From MED-G116 sp038147495 (GTDB lineage Bacteria > Pseudomonadota > Alphaproteobacteria > Puniceispirillales > Puniceispirillaceae): DNA of 61,922 bases. This document shows positions 9,604 through 18,502 of the stretch, one piece after another (the first letter of the stretch is position 1; every line of letters starts with the position of its first letter). The notes under the pieces were generated by a model. The model was not told the origin of the DNA. It made no database searches and worked only from the letters and a program-made list of their open reading frames with translations. The position numbers were made by a program, and so were the translations under genes. Location of the stretch: assembly GCA_038147495.1 (NCBI GenBank), contig JAYQTT010000017.1:1-61922 (forward strand), written 5' to 3'.

Positions 9604-10896
9604 ATGCTTAGATCTGTCGCAACTTCGTGGACTCTGTTTTTTGGCCTGCTTCTCATTATGGCCGGTAATGGTCTGCAGGTTGTGCTTCTTGGCGTCCGCT
9701 CGACAGAAGCTGGATTCACCAACATTGAAACCGGCGTGATCATGGCTGGTTATTACCTTGGCATGTTTTTTGGCTCCACCCTTGTGCCCACCATGCTTAG
9801 CAATGTTGGTCATGTGCGGGTATTTGGTGCAATGTCCGCAATTGCGTCCGCCGCTGTTCTTGTGCATGCGCTGGTTCTCGACCCTATTGTCTGGACCACA
9901 ATGCGGATCATGACAGGCTTGAGCTTTGCCGGCATGTTCATCGTCTGTGAAAGCTGGCTGAATGACAAATCCACAAATAAAACGCGTGGCCAGATGCTGT
10001 CACTCTACATGATCGTCACAATGGCAGGAATTGCGGCCGGCCAAATGATGATCTCGTTCGATGACGGCAATGGATTAAGCCTGTTTCTGTTGGCATCGGT
10101 CCTTGTGTCGATCGCTGTTGTTCCCATTCTTATCACCGAGGGCAACGCACCTGAGTTTTCAGCGCCTGAGCGCATGAGCATGCGCCGCCTTTACAATATC
10201 TCGCCACTTGCCGTGATTGGCCTGATAATCAATGGCATGGCCATTTCCATGCTGTTTGGTATGGGGGCGGTATATGCCCGCTCAACCGGCTTGACCCCGA
10301 CCGAGGTTGGTTATTTCCTGACAGCACCGGTGTTGGGCGCTCTGTTCCTGCAATATCCGGTAGGGCGGCTTTCAGACAGATTTGACCGCCGTATCGTTAT
10401 TCTTGGCGTCGCCGCTACCGCTGCGCTGGTGCTTGGATGTGCATGGCAGTTCGGATCATTGCACTTTCTGGTATTGCTTGGGTGCATGTTTCTGTTCGGC
10501 GGCTTGCTCTTTCCGATGTACTCATTGTGTATCGCCCATGCGAATGACTTTTTGACACCAAGCCAGATGGTAGCCGTTGCCTCAGGACTGATCATGATGA
10601 GCGGGGCCGGCGCGGTCACAGGCTCGCCAATGGCGGCGCTTTCATTGGAATATCTCGGAACGGCGAGTTTCTTCCCCTTGCTGGCAACCACACAGGTTGT
10701 TACCGCCCTCATCGTGGTTGTGCGAATGACTGCGCGGCCATCGGTGCCTGGCGCTGCACAAGGCCCGTTTGTTGCGATTCCCGAGGCATCAACAGCAATG
10801 GCGGCCAGTCTGAATCCCGAGACGGAATGGGTAGATACCGATCCTGCTGGCGATGATGCGGATGATCCGTTCAAGGACAACCCCTACATCGATTGA
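9604..10896 (+). CDS. Major facilitator superfamily transporter (YcaD-like)
   Basis: Predicted 12-helix inner-membrane secondary transporter, 430 residues. It shows the MFS interdomain motif GRLSDRFDRRIVILG near residue 255 and long hydrophobic segments from residue 8 on. The C-terminal 40 residues are a hydrophilic acidic tail (ETEWVDTDPAGDDADDPF) on the cytoplasmic side. A weak GAGAG precedes the ATG. The 184-bp gap after glnE has no clear terminator. The pattern resembles the YcaD/sugar-phosphate-like MFS group, but the substrate is unknown. A short GGGC/GCCC hairpin follows the stop without a strong T run. Confidence 0.88.
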   Translation: MLRSVATSWTLFFGLLLIMAGNGLQVVLLGVRSTEAGFTNIETGVIMAGYYLGMFFGSTLVPTMLSNVGHVRVFGAMSAIASAAVLVHALVLDPIVWTTMRIMTGLSFAGMFIVCESWLNDKSTNKTRGQMLSLYMIVTMAGIAAGQMMISFDDGNGLSLFLLASVLVSIAVVPILITEGNAPEFSAPERMSMRRLYNISPLAVIGLIINGMAISMLFGMGAVYARSTGLTPTEVGYFLTAPVLGALFLQYPVGRLSDRFDRRIVILGVAATAALVLGCAWQFGSLHFLVLLGCMFLFGGLLFPMYSLCIAHANDFLTPSQMVAVASGLIMMSGAGAVTGSPMAALSLEYLGTASFFPLLATTQVVTALIVVVRMTARPSVPGAAQGPFVAIPEASTAMAASLNPETEWVDTDPAGDDADDPFKDNPYID

Positions 10897-10972
10897 AAAG
10901 GGCATTAGCCCTATTATCAAAATGGCTGGATAGATGCTGGAGTCAAATGGTGAAATGAATTAAATTTCACTC

Positions 10973-11494
10973 ATGTTTTTGCACTTCCGCCCTTTGAAGC
11001 TCGCCCTTCCTCTAACGCTCGCGCTGTTTTTGTTTGCTTATCCGCAAATGGGCATGAGTGAAACAAAGCAATTTTTCGATCTGTCCGGCAGCGTTATCGT
11101 CACCCGCGTGAGCGATGGCGACTCGCTTCGCAGTGGCAAATTAAAAATCCGGCTATTCGGGATTGACGCTCCGGAAATCAAGCAGCAATGCAAAGATGCG
11201 CGTGGCGATGACTGGCCATGTGGCAAGGCGGCACAGCAAGCCTTGCAGAATATCGTTGATAGCGCTGACGCTTTGAACTGCAAACTTCACGATGTTGACC
11301 GCTATGGCCGATTGATCATGCAATGTTTTGCCGGCGATACAGACATCGGCGCCGCCTTGGTTGGCAATGGTCACGCCCTTGCCTATCGCGACTATTCCAC
11401 AGCCTATGTCAGCGCAGAAACAAGCGCGGCAAATGCAAAGCTGGGCATATGGCGTGGCAGTTTCATGCCCCCATGGGAATGGCGGCGGCAATAG
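10973..11494 (+). CDS. Secreted thermonuclease-family (SNase) protein
   Basis: Staphylococcal-nuclease-like domain protein of 173 residues with an N-terminal signal peptide (hydrophobic run about residues 10-28, likely cleavage after MGMS or nearby), so periplasmic or secreted. The catalytic arginine, aspartate and glutamate of the family are seen in IRLFGIDAPE, the second arginine in DRYGRLI, and the metal-binding aspartate in VSDGDS. Cysteines in QQCKDARGDDWPCG and NCKLH could form disulfides, as in many bacterial homologues. It probably cleaves nucleic acids outside the cytoplasm; the physiological role (nutrient scavenging or other) is not shown here. Confidence 0.9.
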   Translation: MFLHFRPLKLALPLTLALFLFAYPQMGMSETKQFFDLSGSVIVTRVSDGDSLRSGKLKIRLFGIDAPEIKQQCKDARGDDWPCGKAAQQALQNIVDSADALNCKLHDVDRYGRLIMQCFAGDTDIGAALVGNGHALAYRDYSTAYVSAETSAANAKLGIWRGSFMPPWEWRRQ

Positions 11495-11619
11495 TCCCGA
11501 TCAGAAGAGATATCACGAAAATCTCACAAAAAGTGGCGGCAATTCTGAAAACAGACTGACAAAACCGATGGAGTTTGTCATATTGCCCTCACAGTTCAAG
11601 ACACAATGGAGCCGTCATC

Positions 11620-11829
11620 ATGGCTGATGAAGATCGCATCACGATAATTGCCGAGAGTTTCGAAGCAGCTGCACTGGAGTTTCACCGGCGCAATCTGGCC
11701 GCTGAGGGATACCGCATGGCAAGTCCGATTTCGATGCAGCGTTTTGAGCTGATGAACGGCCCCAAGCGCGAGCATCTGTTTGATGGCAACCCAATGTTTG
11801 CCGTGACATTTGCCAAGGATAATGGCTAA
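11620..11829 (+). CDS. Small hypothetical protein, 69 aa
   Basis: I do not recognise a family. The protein, MADEDRITIIAESFEAAALE onward, is soluble, with no signal or membrane segment. The predicted fold is a short helix followed by mixed strands, ending PMFAVTFAKDNG. The open frame begins at 11575, but the ATG at 11620 has TGGAG at a spacing of about 9 and was taken as the start. It lies 125 bp after the nuclease gene and converges on the DUF1489 gene 23 bp away. Real coding is likely because codon use and the ribosome-binding site look normal. Confidence 0.65.
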   Translation: MADEDRITIIAESFEAAALEFHRRNLAAEGYRMASPISMQRFELMNGPKREHLFDGNPMFAVTFAKDNG

Positions 11830-11852
11830 TCAGCCATCGCCTGCGCGCTGTG

Positions 11853-12272
11853 TTACAATAGACCCAGCTCACGCAATTCTGCCGCCATTTCCGGTGGCAT
11901 GGTCTCACCGCTGTCTGCGTTCATTGGAAGATCGGCTGGCGCGTCCTTGACCTCAAGGTAGCGCCACCCCTGAAATATTCTGACGCGCAAGGGTTCAACC
12001 GGCACCAAACCCGGTGCCAGAACAATTCCACATGCGGGCTTGCCATCCGCGCGTTGCATCGGCCGCAATTCGGCAATCGGCTGGCGCGCGCACATCACAC
12101 CCTTGATCACCCAAAAGATCGAGCCTCCATCCAGAACCTCATCGCCACGGCGCGGCGTGTTGCGGGTGATGTGGATAAGCTCTCCACCCGCATTGAGTCG
12201 TGCCGTTTGCCAATCGCGCAGACTGGCCAGAGATTCCGAGCCGACTGATAATTTTTTAAGATGAACTGTCAT
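11853..12272 (-). CDS. DUF1489 family protein
   Basis: A 139-residue soluble protein starting MTVHLKKLSVGSESLASLRDW. The N-terminal LKKLSVG pattern, the central TRNTPRRGDEVLDGGSIFWVIKG and the late LVPVEPLRVRIFQGWRYL match my knowledge of DUF1489, a family common in Alphaproteobacteria. No function is established. It sits 113 bp downstream of mgtE in the same direction and could be read through from it. Confidence 0.85.
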   Translation of the reverse strand: MTVHLKKLSVGSESLASLRDWQTARLNAGGELIHITRNTPRRGDEVLDGGSIFWVIKGVMCARQPIAELRPMQRADGKPACGIVLAPGLVPVEPLRVRIFQGWRYLEVKDAPADLPMNADSGETMPPEMAAELRELGLL

Positions 12273-12385
12273 ACTGATCCATGCCGCCGGTCTGTTTCGC
12301 AGATGGGCCTTTGGCCGGTGTAATTAAAGAGGCTGGCGGGAAAAACCCTGTTGCCGCAATGGCTATCACACGCTCTTGGCAGCGC

Positions 12386-13795
12386 CTAGATGATGTAAAT
12401 TGCAGCCAGCCCAAGAAAGACAAAAAAGCCAACCACATCGGTGATTGTCGTGATGAAAACGCTTGAGGCCACCGCCGGATCAACACCGACACGAACAAGG
12501 CCAAGAGGAACCAGCGTGCCACTCAACCCGGCAATCACCATATTGGCAAACATTGCCACAGCCATCACGGCGGCGATTTCCTGATCGCCAAACCAGACAA
12601 AGGCCATTCCCGCCGAGAGTAACGCGAAAATCACCCCATTGACGGTGGACACCATCAATTCCCGCCGGATAAAGACCATCGCTGCGGTTCGATCAAGCTG
12701 GCGAAGCGCAAGCGCGCGCACCGCCACGGTAACCGTTTGCGTTCCGGCATTACCGCCCATAGACGCAACAATCGGCATCAGGATGGCCAAAGCAACAAGC
12801 CGTTCAATCGTTGCGTCAAACAGTCCGATGACCACAGACGCCACGATGGCAGTCAGAAGATTTATCAACAGCCAGGATGAACGCCCGCGCAACGTCTCCC
12901 AAAGATTTGAACGGACATTCGCCTCACCAACCCCGGCAAGCGCCATCAAATCCTCTTGTGCCTCTTCATCGATAACATCAATGATGTCGTCAATCGTAAT
13001 CATCCCGACCAGGCGACCATGCTCATCGACGACGCCGCCACACACCATGCCATATCGGCGGAACAGGATTGACACCTCTTCCTGATCCATATGCACGGGT
13101 ATTTTGCGGAAATCCGTATCCATGATTTCAGAAATGCGCCGCGGTCTGGCGGTACACAAAAGTTTGCCAAGCCGCACTTCCCCAATCGGGTTACGCGCCG
13201 GATCGACAACAAAAATCAAATAGAACTCGTCATTCTCAATGGATGAGCTTCGCAGATAATCAATCGTCTGACCGACCGTCCAATAGGCTGGCACGGTGAC
13301 GATTTCGCGCTCCATCATTCGGCCGGCAGAATCCTCGGGAAAGGACAGGCCTTCGGCAACCAACATCCGGTCTTCGATAGGCAAGGCTGCCAGCACATCG
13401 TCAATCTCGTCCTGTTCCAGCTCCTCGACAATATTGATTGCGTCATCAGTTGGCAGGGCAGGAAGCTGGCGGGCCAGCTCTTCGACACCGATGACATCGA
13501 CGATCGCATCGCGGGTGCTCTCATCAAGATATGACAGCATCTCGGGATCAAGATGGCTGCCAAGCATCTTGATCAGGATTTCGGCTTTTCTTGTGGGCAG
13601 ACGTTCAATCAGATCAGCCTGATCCGCGGGGTGTAGCGGTCCCACCAATGCCCGCGCCCGGTAGTCAACGCCCTCATCAACGGCTGTGATGATCGCACTC
13701 TCCACCTTTGGCGTCAGGCCATAGAGCGACTCCAGCCGGTCACCGGCATCATCGCGCCGTTCAGTTCTGTCATTCAGCTCGTTGATTTCCGCCAT
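12386..13795 (-). CDS. mgtE: Magnesium transporter MgtE
   Basis: Mg2+ channel-type transporter of the inner membrane, gated by cytoplasmic Mg2+. Domain order in 469 residues: helical MgtE N domain (to about 125), a pair of CBS domains (about 130-250), and a five-helix pore domain carrying the conserved MGGNAGTQ in the first pore helices and a late TDVVGFFVFLGLA with the metal-binding aspartate. The ATG at 13793-13795 (MAEINELND) has AGGGGCGCG upstream and was preferred to a start nine codons earlier. The 198-bp upstream gap holds AT-rich sequence with a palindrome GAAATATTATTTC (13919-13931). I saw no recognisable Mg riboswitch. Confidence 0.96.
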   Translation of the reverse strand: MAEINELNDRTERRDDAGDRLESLYGLTPKVESAIITAVDEGVDYRARALVGPLHPADQADLIERLPTRKAEILIKMLGSHLDPEMLSYLDESTRDAIVDVIGVEELARQLPALPTDDAINIVEELEQDEIDDVLAALPIEDRMLVAEGLSFPEDSAGRMMEREIVTVPAYWTVGQTIDYLRSSSIENDEFYLIFVVDPARNPIGEVRLGKLLCTARPRRISEIMDTDFRKIPVHMDQEEVSILFRRYGMVCGGVVDEHGRLVGMITIDDIIDVIDEEAQEDLMALAGVGEANVRSNLWETLRGRSSWLLINLLTAIVASVVIGLFDATIERLVALAILMPIVASMGGNAGTQTVTVAVRALALRQLDRTAAMVFIRRELMVSTVNGVIFALLSAGMAFVWFGDQEIAAVMAVAMFANMVIAGLSGTLVPLGLVRVGVDPAVASSVFITTITDVVGFFVFLGLAAIYII

Positions 13796-13993
13796 TGCGC
13801 GCCCCTGATCATGGCCCGGCACAACAACCGGGCAAGGTGGTTTATCGCGAATTCATGCCGGACATTAACAGACAACAATCGGCTTGGGAACCTTGTCTCC
13901 AGACGCAATCGGTACATTGAAATATTATTTCAAAATAGCCTGACGCTGCCAGACAGTAATATTATTACCCAGATTAGATGCGCGTTGTCTCGA

Positions 13994-15424
13994 TCATTTG
14001 ACACCAAGATCATACAGGCCAACACGGCGCATATGTCCATCAAACCTGACCTCATGGCCTATCGGCAGATGCGCCCGCTGGGCGCATTCCATGCGTTCAC
14101 AAACCGCACAGCCAATACCGATCGGGTCTGGTGGTGTTGCGCCCTTGGTCTGAACGAAACGATCCGCATAAACAATGTCACGCGCATGATGCATCTCACA
14201 GCCAAGCGCGACAGCAAATTCCGGCGCAGGTTCATCCGGCGGAGACCATTGCCGTGGCACAGTGCGCGCAATGGTGAAAAATTTCTGGCCATTCGGCAGT
14301 TCTGCGGTCTGAAAAAGAAGCTGTTCAGGCGACCGGAATGCCTTGTGCACAGTCCATTTCGGGCAAGTGCCACCATGTTTGGCGAACTGCATCCCTCCTG
14401 CGGCAAGGCGCTTTGAGATATTCCCGGCATCATCAACCCTGATAAAGAAAAACGGGATCCCCCGCGATGATGGCGCATTCAGGCTGGTCAATCGGTGACA
14501 CACTTGCTCAAAACTCGCCCCAAACCGACGCCCAATAAGCCCAAGATCATGTCGAAGCTCGCGCGCCGCATTCAGGAAAGGCTCATAGGGCATCATCACC
14601 GCACCGGCAAAATAACTGGCAAGGCTTATTCTGAAAAGTGACTGCGACGTTGCATCTGTCAGATCATGCGCAGTGATCAGGCTGTCGATGGCCTTGCTCT
14701 GCGTGATCAGGGCAAATTGTACCAGAAGATGAAACAGCCGCTGTGGGCGGCGCAGGGACTCACTGATCAGGATTTCACGGCGATGCTGGTCATAGCGGCG
14801 CAACTGGGTTCCCATCACCGATACAGGCATCACCCGCACGCGTAGCCCAAGCTCGCTCCTCGCATAGGCCGCAAGATGTTCAACATCGACACTGCCGTCA
14901 CCAATCGCCGCCTTGCCAAGCGCAAGATTAAAGTTCTCGGCGGCCTCTTCCATTTCTGCAAAATAATTATTGGCCCGCTGAAGAACGTCGCGCACACGCT
15001 CAACCGGATTATTTGCCTCTGTCCCAACGCGGCCATCACCCGCAGCGATTTCAAGCTCTGCACGCACTTTGCGATAAGCTTGGAACAGATTGGCGATGCT
15101 TCGCGCCGCGCCGGGCGCTGCTGTCACAAGATCTTGAATTTCGCGGCGACTGATCGGTTCATTTGCCAGCACCGGATCGGAAAAAACCTCGCCAAGCTCT
15201 GTCGTCAGCGCGGCACTGTCATCCTCGGCAAATTCCTTCAGGTCGATATCAAACGCATTACCAAGCCGCAAAAGCAGGCTGACGGTGAGCGGACGTTGAT
15301 TATGTTCAAGCAGGTTCAAATAAGACGGACTGATATCCAAAGCGTCAGCCATCGCCGTCTGCGACATCGAGACGGACTGGCGAAACCGACGCAATTTATG
15401 TCCAACAAGGATCTTGTCCTGCAT
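13994..15424 (-). CDS. XRE-family short-chain acyl/glyoxylate regulator (RamB/ScfR-like)
   Basis: Transcription regulator of 476 residues: an N-terminal XRE helix-turn-helix (about residues 8-62, with SQTAMADALDISPSYLNLLE), an IrrE/DUF955-like middle, and a cysteine-rich C-terminal DUF2083-type region with GIGCAVCERMECAQRAHLP. This architecture is that of RamB, which controls aceA/aceB in actinobacteria, and of ScfR/PccR, which respond to short-chain acyl-CoA in alphaproteobacteria. It is divergent from isocitrate lyase with a 314-bp gap holding a strong palindrome, so it very probably controls aceA and perhaps itself. The inducer is inferred only from family. Confidence 0.92.
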   Translation of the reverse strand: MQDKILVGHKLRRFRQSVSMSQTAMADALDISPSYLNLLEHNQRPLTVSLLLRLGNAFDIDLKEFAEDDSAALTTELGEVFSDPVLANEPISRREIQDLVTAAPGAARSIANLFQAYRKVRAELEIAAGDGRVGTEANNPVERVRDVLQRANNYFAEMEEAAENFNLALGKAAIGDGSVDVEHLAAYARSELGLRVRVMPVSVMGTQLRRYDQHRREILISESLRRPQRLFHLLVQFALITQSKAIDSLITAHDLTDATSQSLFRISLASYFAGAVMMPYEPFLNAARELRHDLGLIGRRFGASFEQVCHRLTSLNAPSSRGIPFFFIRVDDAGNISKRLAAGGMQFAKHGGTCPKWTVHKAFRSPEQLLFQTAELPNGQKFFTIARTVPRQWSPPDEPAPEFAVALGCEMHHARDIVYADRFVQTKGATPPDPIGIGCAVCERMECAQRAHLPIGHEVRFDGHMRRVGLYDLGVK

Positions 15425-15491
15425 GTCCAGCTCCTGAACTTATGATCGAAAGCCTGCTCATCAGCATTGTCACATTTGTGTATGGTAAATT

Positions 15492-15534
15492 TGTAAATTG
15501 AAAAAGTAAATATTTTACTATTTTCAAATTTGCA
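15492..15534. promoter_or_regulatory. Palindromic operator candidate between the ScfR/RamB-like gene and aceA
   Basis: In the 314-bp gap (15425-15738) an AT-rich interrupted palindrome runs over about 43 bp. The centre is GTAAA-TAT-TTTAC (15506-15518). The outer arms are TGTAAATTGAAAAA on the left and TTTTCAAATTTGCA on the right, which mirror each other with one-base slips. TTTGCAAA-like half sites are what RamB/ScfR family regulators are known to bind. The distance to the aceA ATG is about 205 bp, so the leader is long. Nothing else was found in the gap apart from the aceA ribosome-binding region. Confidence 0.6.
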
Positions 15535-15738
15535 CTTTTTTCCTCGTCTTTGGCAACGCCCTGGTCTATCCGGAGATGGTTCTGGTAACGATCTGCGGCC
15601 CTGTCGCGGGATCTGGTCGGGACAAGAGGCGAGACAGAGCGTTTCAATCACCGTTTTTTTAAACTGTCTTTTACACCGGCACCTCCGGATAGACGAAACA
15701 AGCAAACCCACGAGGCTGAAGAGCAGGGAACCAAGATC

Positions 15739-17055
15739 ATGGCAAACAAGATGAACGAAAATCAGGCATTTGAGACACATACCGGCGCCGATAACGGTCG
15801 GTTTAATGACGTTAAACGCGACTATTCAATGGCGGATGTAAAAAAGCTCTCTGGTTCTGTGCAGATCGAATATTCCCTCGCCCGCAACGGCGCCAATAAA
15901 TTATGGAAATTGTTGCACAGCGAAGATTATGTACACTCGTTGGGGGCGATGTCCGGCAATCAGGCAATGCAAATGGTACGCGCTGGTCTGAAGGCGATTT
16001 ACCTCTCCGGTTGGCAAGTCGCGGCCGATGCCAACACCGCCGGCTCAATGTATCCGGACCAGTCACTATATCCGGCAAATTCCGGGCCAGAGCTTGCGCG
16101 CAAGATCAACCGCACATTGCAGCGGGCCGATCAGATTCAAACGCTTGAAGGGACTGGCGATATCGACTGGTTTGCCCCGATCGTTGCCGATGCCGAGGCC
16201 GGCTTTGGCGGCGCGCTGAATGCGTTTGAGCTCACCCGCAGCTACATCGAGGCTGGTGCCGCCGGCGTCCATTTCGAAGATCAGCTGGCATCAGAAAAGA
16301 AATGCGGCCATATGGGCGGCAAGGTCCTGATCCCTGTTCAGCAGCATGTCGCCAATCTGAATGCGGCGCGTCTTGCCGCCGACACTTGCGGTGTACCGAC
16401 AATGATCGTTGCCCGCACCGATGCCGAAAGCGCGAAATTGATCACCTCGGACGTTGATGAGCGTGACAAGCCTTTCCTGACAGGCGAGCGGACCGAGGAA
16501 GGGTTCTTCCGGCTCGATCCAGAGACATCATTTGAGCGCTGCGTTATCCGCGGCAATGCTTTTGCCGAATATGCAGACCTGATCTGGATGGAAACATCGA
16601 CGCCAAACCTTGATCAGGCCAAGCGCTTTGCCGAGGCAATCCACAAGGAACATCCAAACCAGATGCTTGCCTATAATTGTTCGCCAAGCTTCAACTGGTC
16701 GGCCAACCTGTCTCCAGAGGATATCGCCCGGTTCCAGCGCGAGATCGGCGCCATGGGATATAAATACCAATTCATCACCCTTGCCGGCTTCCATTCAATG
16801 AACTTTTCGATGTTCGAATTGGCAAATGGCTATCGTGACCGTGGCATGGAGGCTTATTGCGAACTGCAGAACGCAGAATTTGCAGCAGAGGCCAGAGGCT
16901 ACACAGCCACACGCCACCAGCGTGAAGTTGGCGCCGGTTGGTTTGATGCGATTTCAGTTGCCGTCAAAGGCGGCCAGTCTTCGACAACTGCACTGAGCGA
17001 ATCCACCGAAGAGGCACAGTTTCAAAATGATGAAACCGCGGTTGCCGCTGAATAG
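15739..17055 (+). CDS. aceA: Isocitrate lyase
   Basis: Splits isocitrate to glyoxylate and succinate, the entry enzyme of the glyoxylate shunt, cytoplasmic and Mg-dependent. 438 residues, close to the E. coli length. The active-site signature KKCGHMGGK has the catalytic cysteine near residue 189. Substrate-binding segments NTAGSMYPDQS, DAEAGFGG and YNCSPSFNW are intact. Two hydrophilic tails (about 30 N-terminal, about 25 C-terminal residues) are variable. The likely regulator is encoded divergently, and a stem-loop terminator follows. No malate synthase gene occurs in the window, so the partner lies elsewhere or glyoxylate is used by another path. Confidence 0.98.
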   Translation: MANKMNENQAFETHTGADNGRFNDVKRDYSMADVKKLSGSVQIEYSLARNGANKLWKLLHSEDYVHSLGAMSGNQAMQMVRAGLKAIYLSGWQVAADANTAGSMYPDQSLYPANSGPELARKINRTLQRADQIQTLEGTGDIDWFAPIVADAEAGFGGALNAFELTRSYIEAGAAGVHFEDQLASEKKCGHMGGKVLIPVQQHVANLNAARLAADTCGVPTMIVARTDAESAKLITSDVDERDKPFLTGERTEEGFFRLDPETSFERCVIRGNAFAEYADLIWMETSTPNLDQAKRFAEAIHKEHPNQMLAYNCSPSFNWSANLSPEDIARFQREIGAMGYKYQFITLAGFHSMNFSMFELANGYRDRGMEAYCELQNAEFAAEARGYTATRHQREVGAGWFDAISVAVKGGQSSTTALSESTEEAQFQNDETAVAAE

Positions 17056-17155
17056 CGTCAAGCCGAACAGAACCAGTTCCTGTTCAGATGCCAATGGGGA
17101 TATGGGATAGCCTGGGGGGGTTGTCTCATATCCTCGAAACTGAACGGGCCTCGGG

Positions 17156-17201
17156 AGCCGGAAGGGGTTTTTTGCTTTTCCTCTTCCGGCTTTTATCTTT
17201 T
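17156..17201 (+). terminator. Rho-independent terminator after aceA
   Basis: Perfect 9-bp stem AGCCGGAAG (17156-17164) with CTTCCGGCT (17183-17191), an 18-base T-rich loop, then TTTATCTTTT. An additional upstream hairpin pairs GGATATGGGA (17098-17107) with TCTCATATCC (17124-17133) around a G-rich loop. The end abuts the stop of the convergent glycerate kinase gene. Confidence 0.8.
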
Positions 17202-18502
17202 CAAGCCGATGCCATGACGATCACAAGGTCACCAAGATTGGTGCCGGTGGGTGGCACCTGCAACAACAGGCCATGCGCCTTCAAAAATGGATAGGCGTCA
17301 TGAACCAACAACGCCTGACGGGCAGCATCGAGATCAAGATCACAACATGAGGTGATAACCGCACCGGCGGCATCTGTAGGACCATCGCGCCCGTCAGTAC
17401 CACCGGCCAGTACCAGCCATTTGCCGGGTGCTTTTTCAGCCTTTGCCATTGCCAGCGCAAAGCCCAGTGCAAGCTCTTGTGACCGCCCACCCTTGCCAGT
17501 TGGCCCATCTCCAAGCGCCACAATTGTCTCACCGCCGGAAACGCCGAAAAACATCCCATCTCGATGCTGGCTTTCCGCGATTATCTTTCGGGCCAGTCGG
17601 GCGCCACATTCGGCGGCATCTCCCTCCAACTCAGGCATATCGTCCAGCGCCGTACCCGCCTGCGGTGCCAAAGTCTGGGCCGCTGCCTGTTGGCAAATGC
17701 CATTGCTTGCCAGAATTTGGCTGGTGACATTCGCCATCTCAGGGTCGCCGGGACGCACCGGTTGATCCGCCTCACCGCTGGCAATCGCCGCCATATGGCG
17801 GGTCACAAAATCAAGCTGGTCCAGCCGATAGCGGGTAATCAGGTCATGCGCCTCTGTCAACGGCGTTGGATCAGCAACGGCAGGGCCGCTGGCAATCGAC
17901 TCCAGCCGATCACCCGGCACATCGGACAGCAGAAATTGGGTCAATTTTGCCGGATAGGCCAACCGCGCCAACCGGCCACCTTTGAGCGCTGAAAACAATC
18001 GCCTGACCACATTCATCTGATGGATGTCCATTCCGCTGGCCAACAGCGCCTCATTCAACCGTGCCTTTTCTGCCAGCGAAATGCCGCTTGCCGGGGCCGG
18101 AACGAGGGCTGAACCGCCACCACTGACAAGCAGCAGCAAATGATCTTCAGCACCAAGCCGCTGTGCCAAGGCACGCACCGCCGCGCTGGCCTTCAATCCA
18201 CGTTCATCTGGTACCGGATGCGAACTGGCAAAACATTCCAGTCCCGGAATTTCGGCATAATTTTCATCATTCGTGACAACCACGCCCGGGCAATCAGCCA
18301 GCAAATTTCCACATTGCCGCGCCGCCAGCGCCATCGCCGTCGCCGCCTTGCCAATCGCAATCACTGCTGTGGCAGGCGTTGGCATATCGCCTACAGCGCG
18401 TGCGGTAATCTTCGCCGGATGGCCAGCCGCAAGGGCCGAATCAAACGCGCCGCATGCGATCGCACGCCATCCATCCGTTGCTTTTGGCGTGGGATTCGTC
18501 AT
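17201..18502 (-). CDS. Glycerate kinase (2-phosphoglycerate-forming, MOFRL family)
   Basis: Phosphorylates D-glycerate to 2-phosphoglycerate (GckA/TtuD family), returning glycerate carbon to glycolysis. 433 residues. The N-terminal DUF4147 domain includes AIGKAATAMALAA and LLLLVSGGGSALVPAP; the C-terminal MOFRL domain has VSGGETIVALGDGPTGKGGRSQELALG and the LAGGTDGRDGPTDAAGA loop. The ATG at 18500-18502 overlaps the stop of the preceding reductase gene by 4 bp (ATGA), so the two are translationally coupled. The upstream reductase makes its substrate from hydroxypyruvate. Some older annotations call this family hydroxypyruvate reductase, which would be a less likely reading here. Confidence 0.93.
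   Translation of the reverse strand: MTNPTPKATDGWRAIACGAFDSALAAGHPAKITARAVGDMPTPATAVIAIGKAATAMALAARQCGNLLADCPGVVVTNDENYAEIPGLECFASSHPVPDERGLKASAAVRALAQRLGAEDHLLLLVSGGGSALVPAPASGISLAEKARLNEALLASGMDIHQMNVVRRLFSALKGGRLARLAYPAKLTQFLLSDVPGDRLESIASGPAVADPTPLTEAHDLITRYRLDQLDFVTRHMAAIASGEADQPVRPGDPEMANVTSQILASNGICQQAAAQTLAPQAGTALDDMPELEGDAAECGARLARKIIAESQHRDGMFFGVSGGETIVALGDGPTGKGGRSQELALGFALAMAKAEKAPGKWLVLAGGTDGRDGPTDAAGAVITSCCDLDLDAARQALLVHDAYPFLKAHGLLLQVPPTGTNLGDLVIVMASA

Noticed and set aside
10899..10916. GGGC-ATTA-GCCC hairpin after the MFS gene
   Set aside because: Short stem and only scattered T residues after it, so a terminator cannot be supported.
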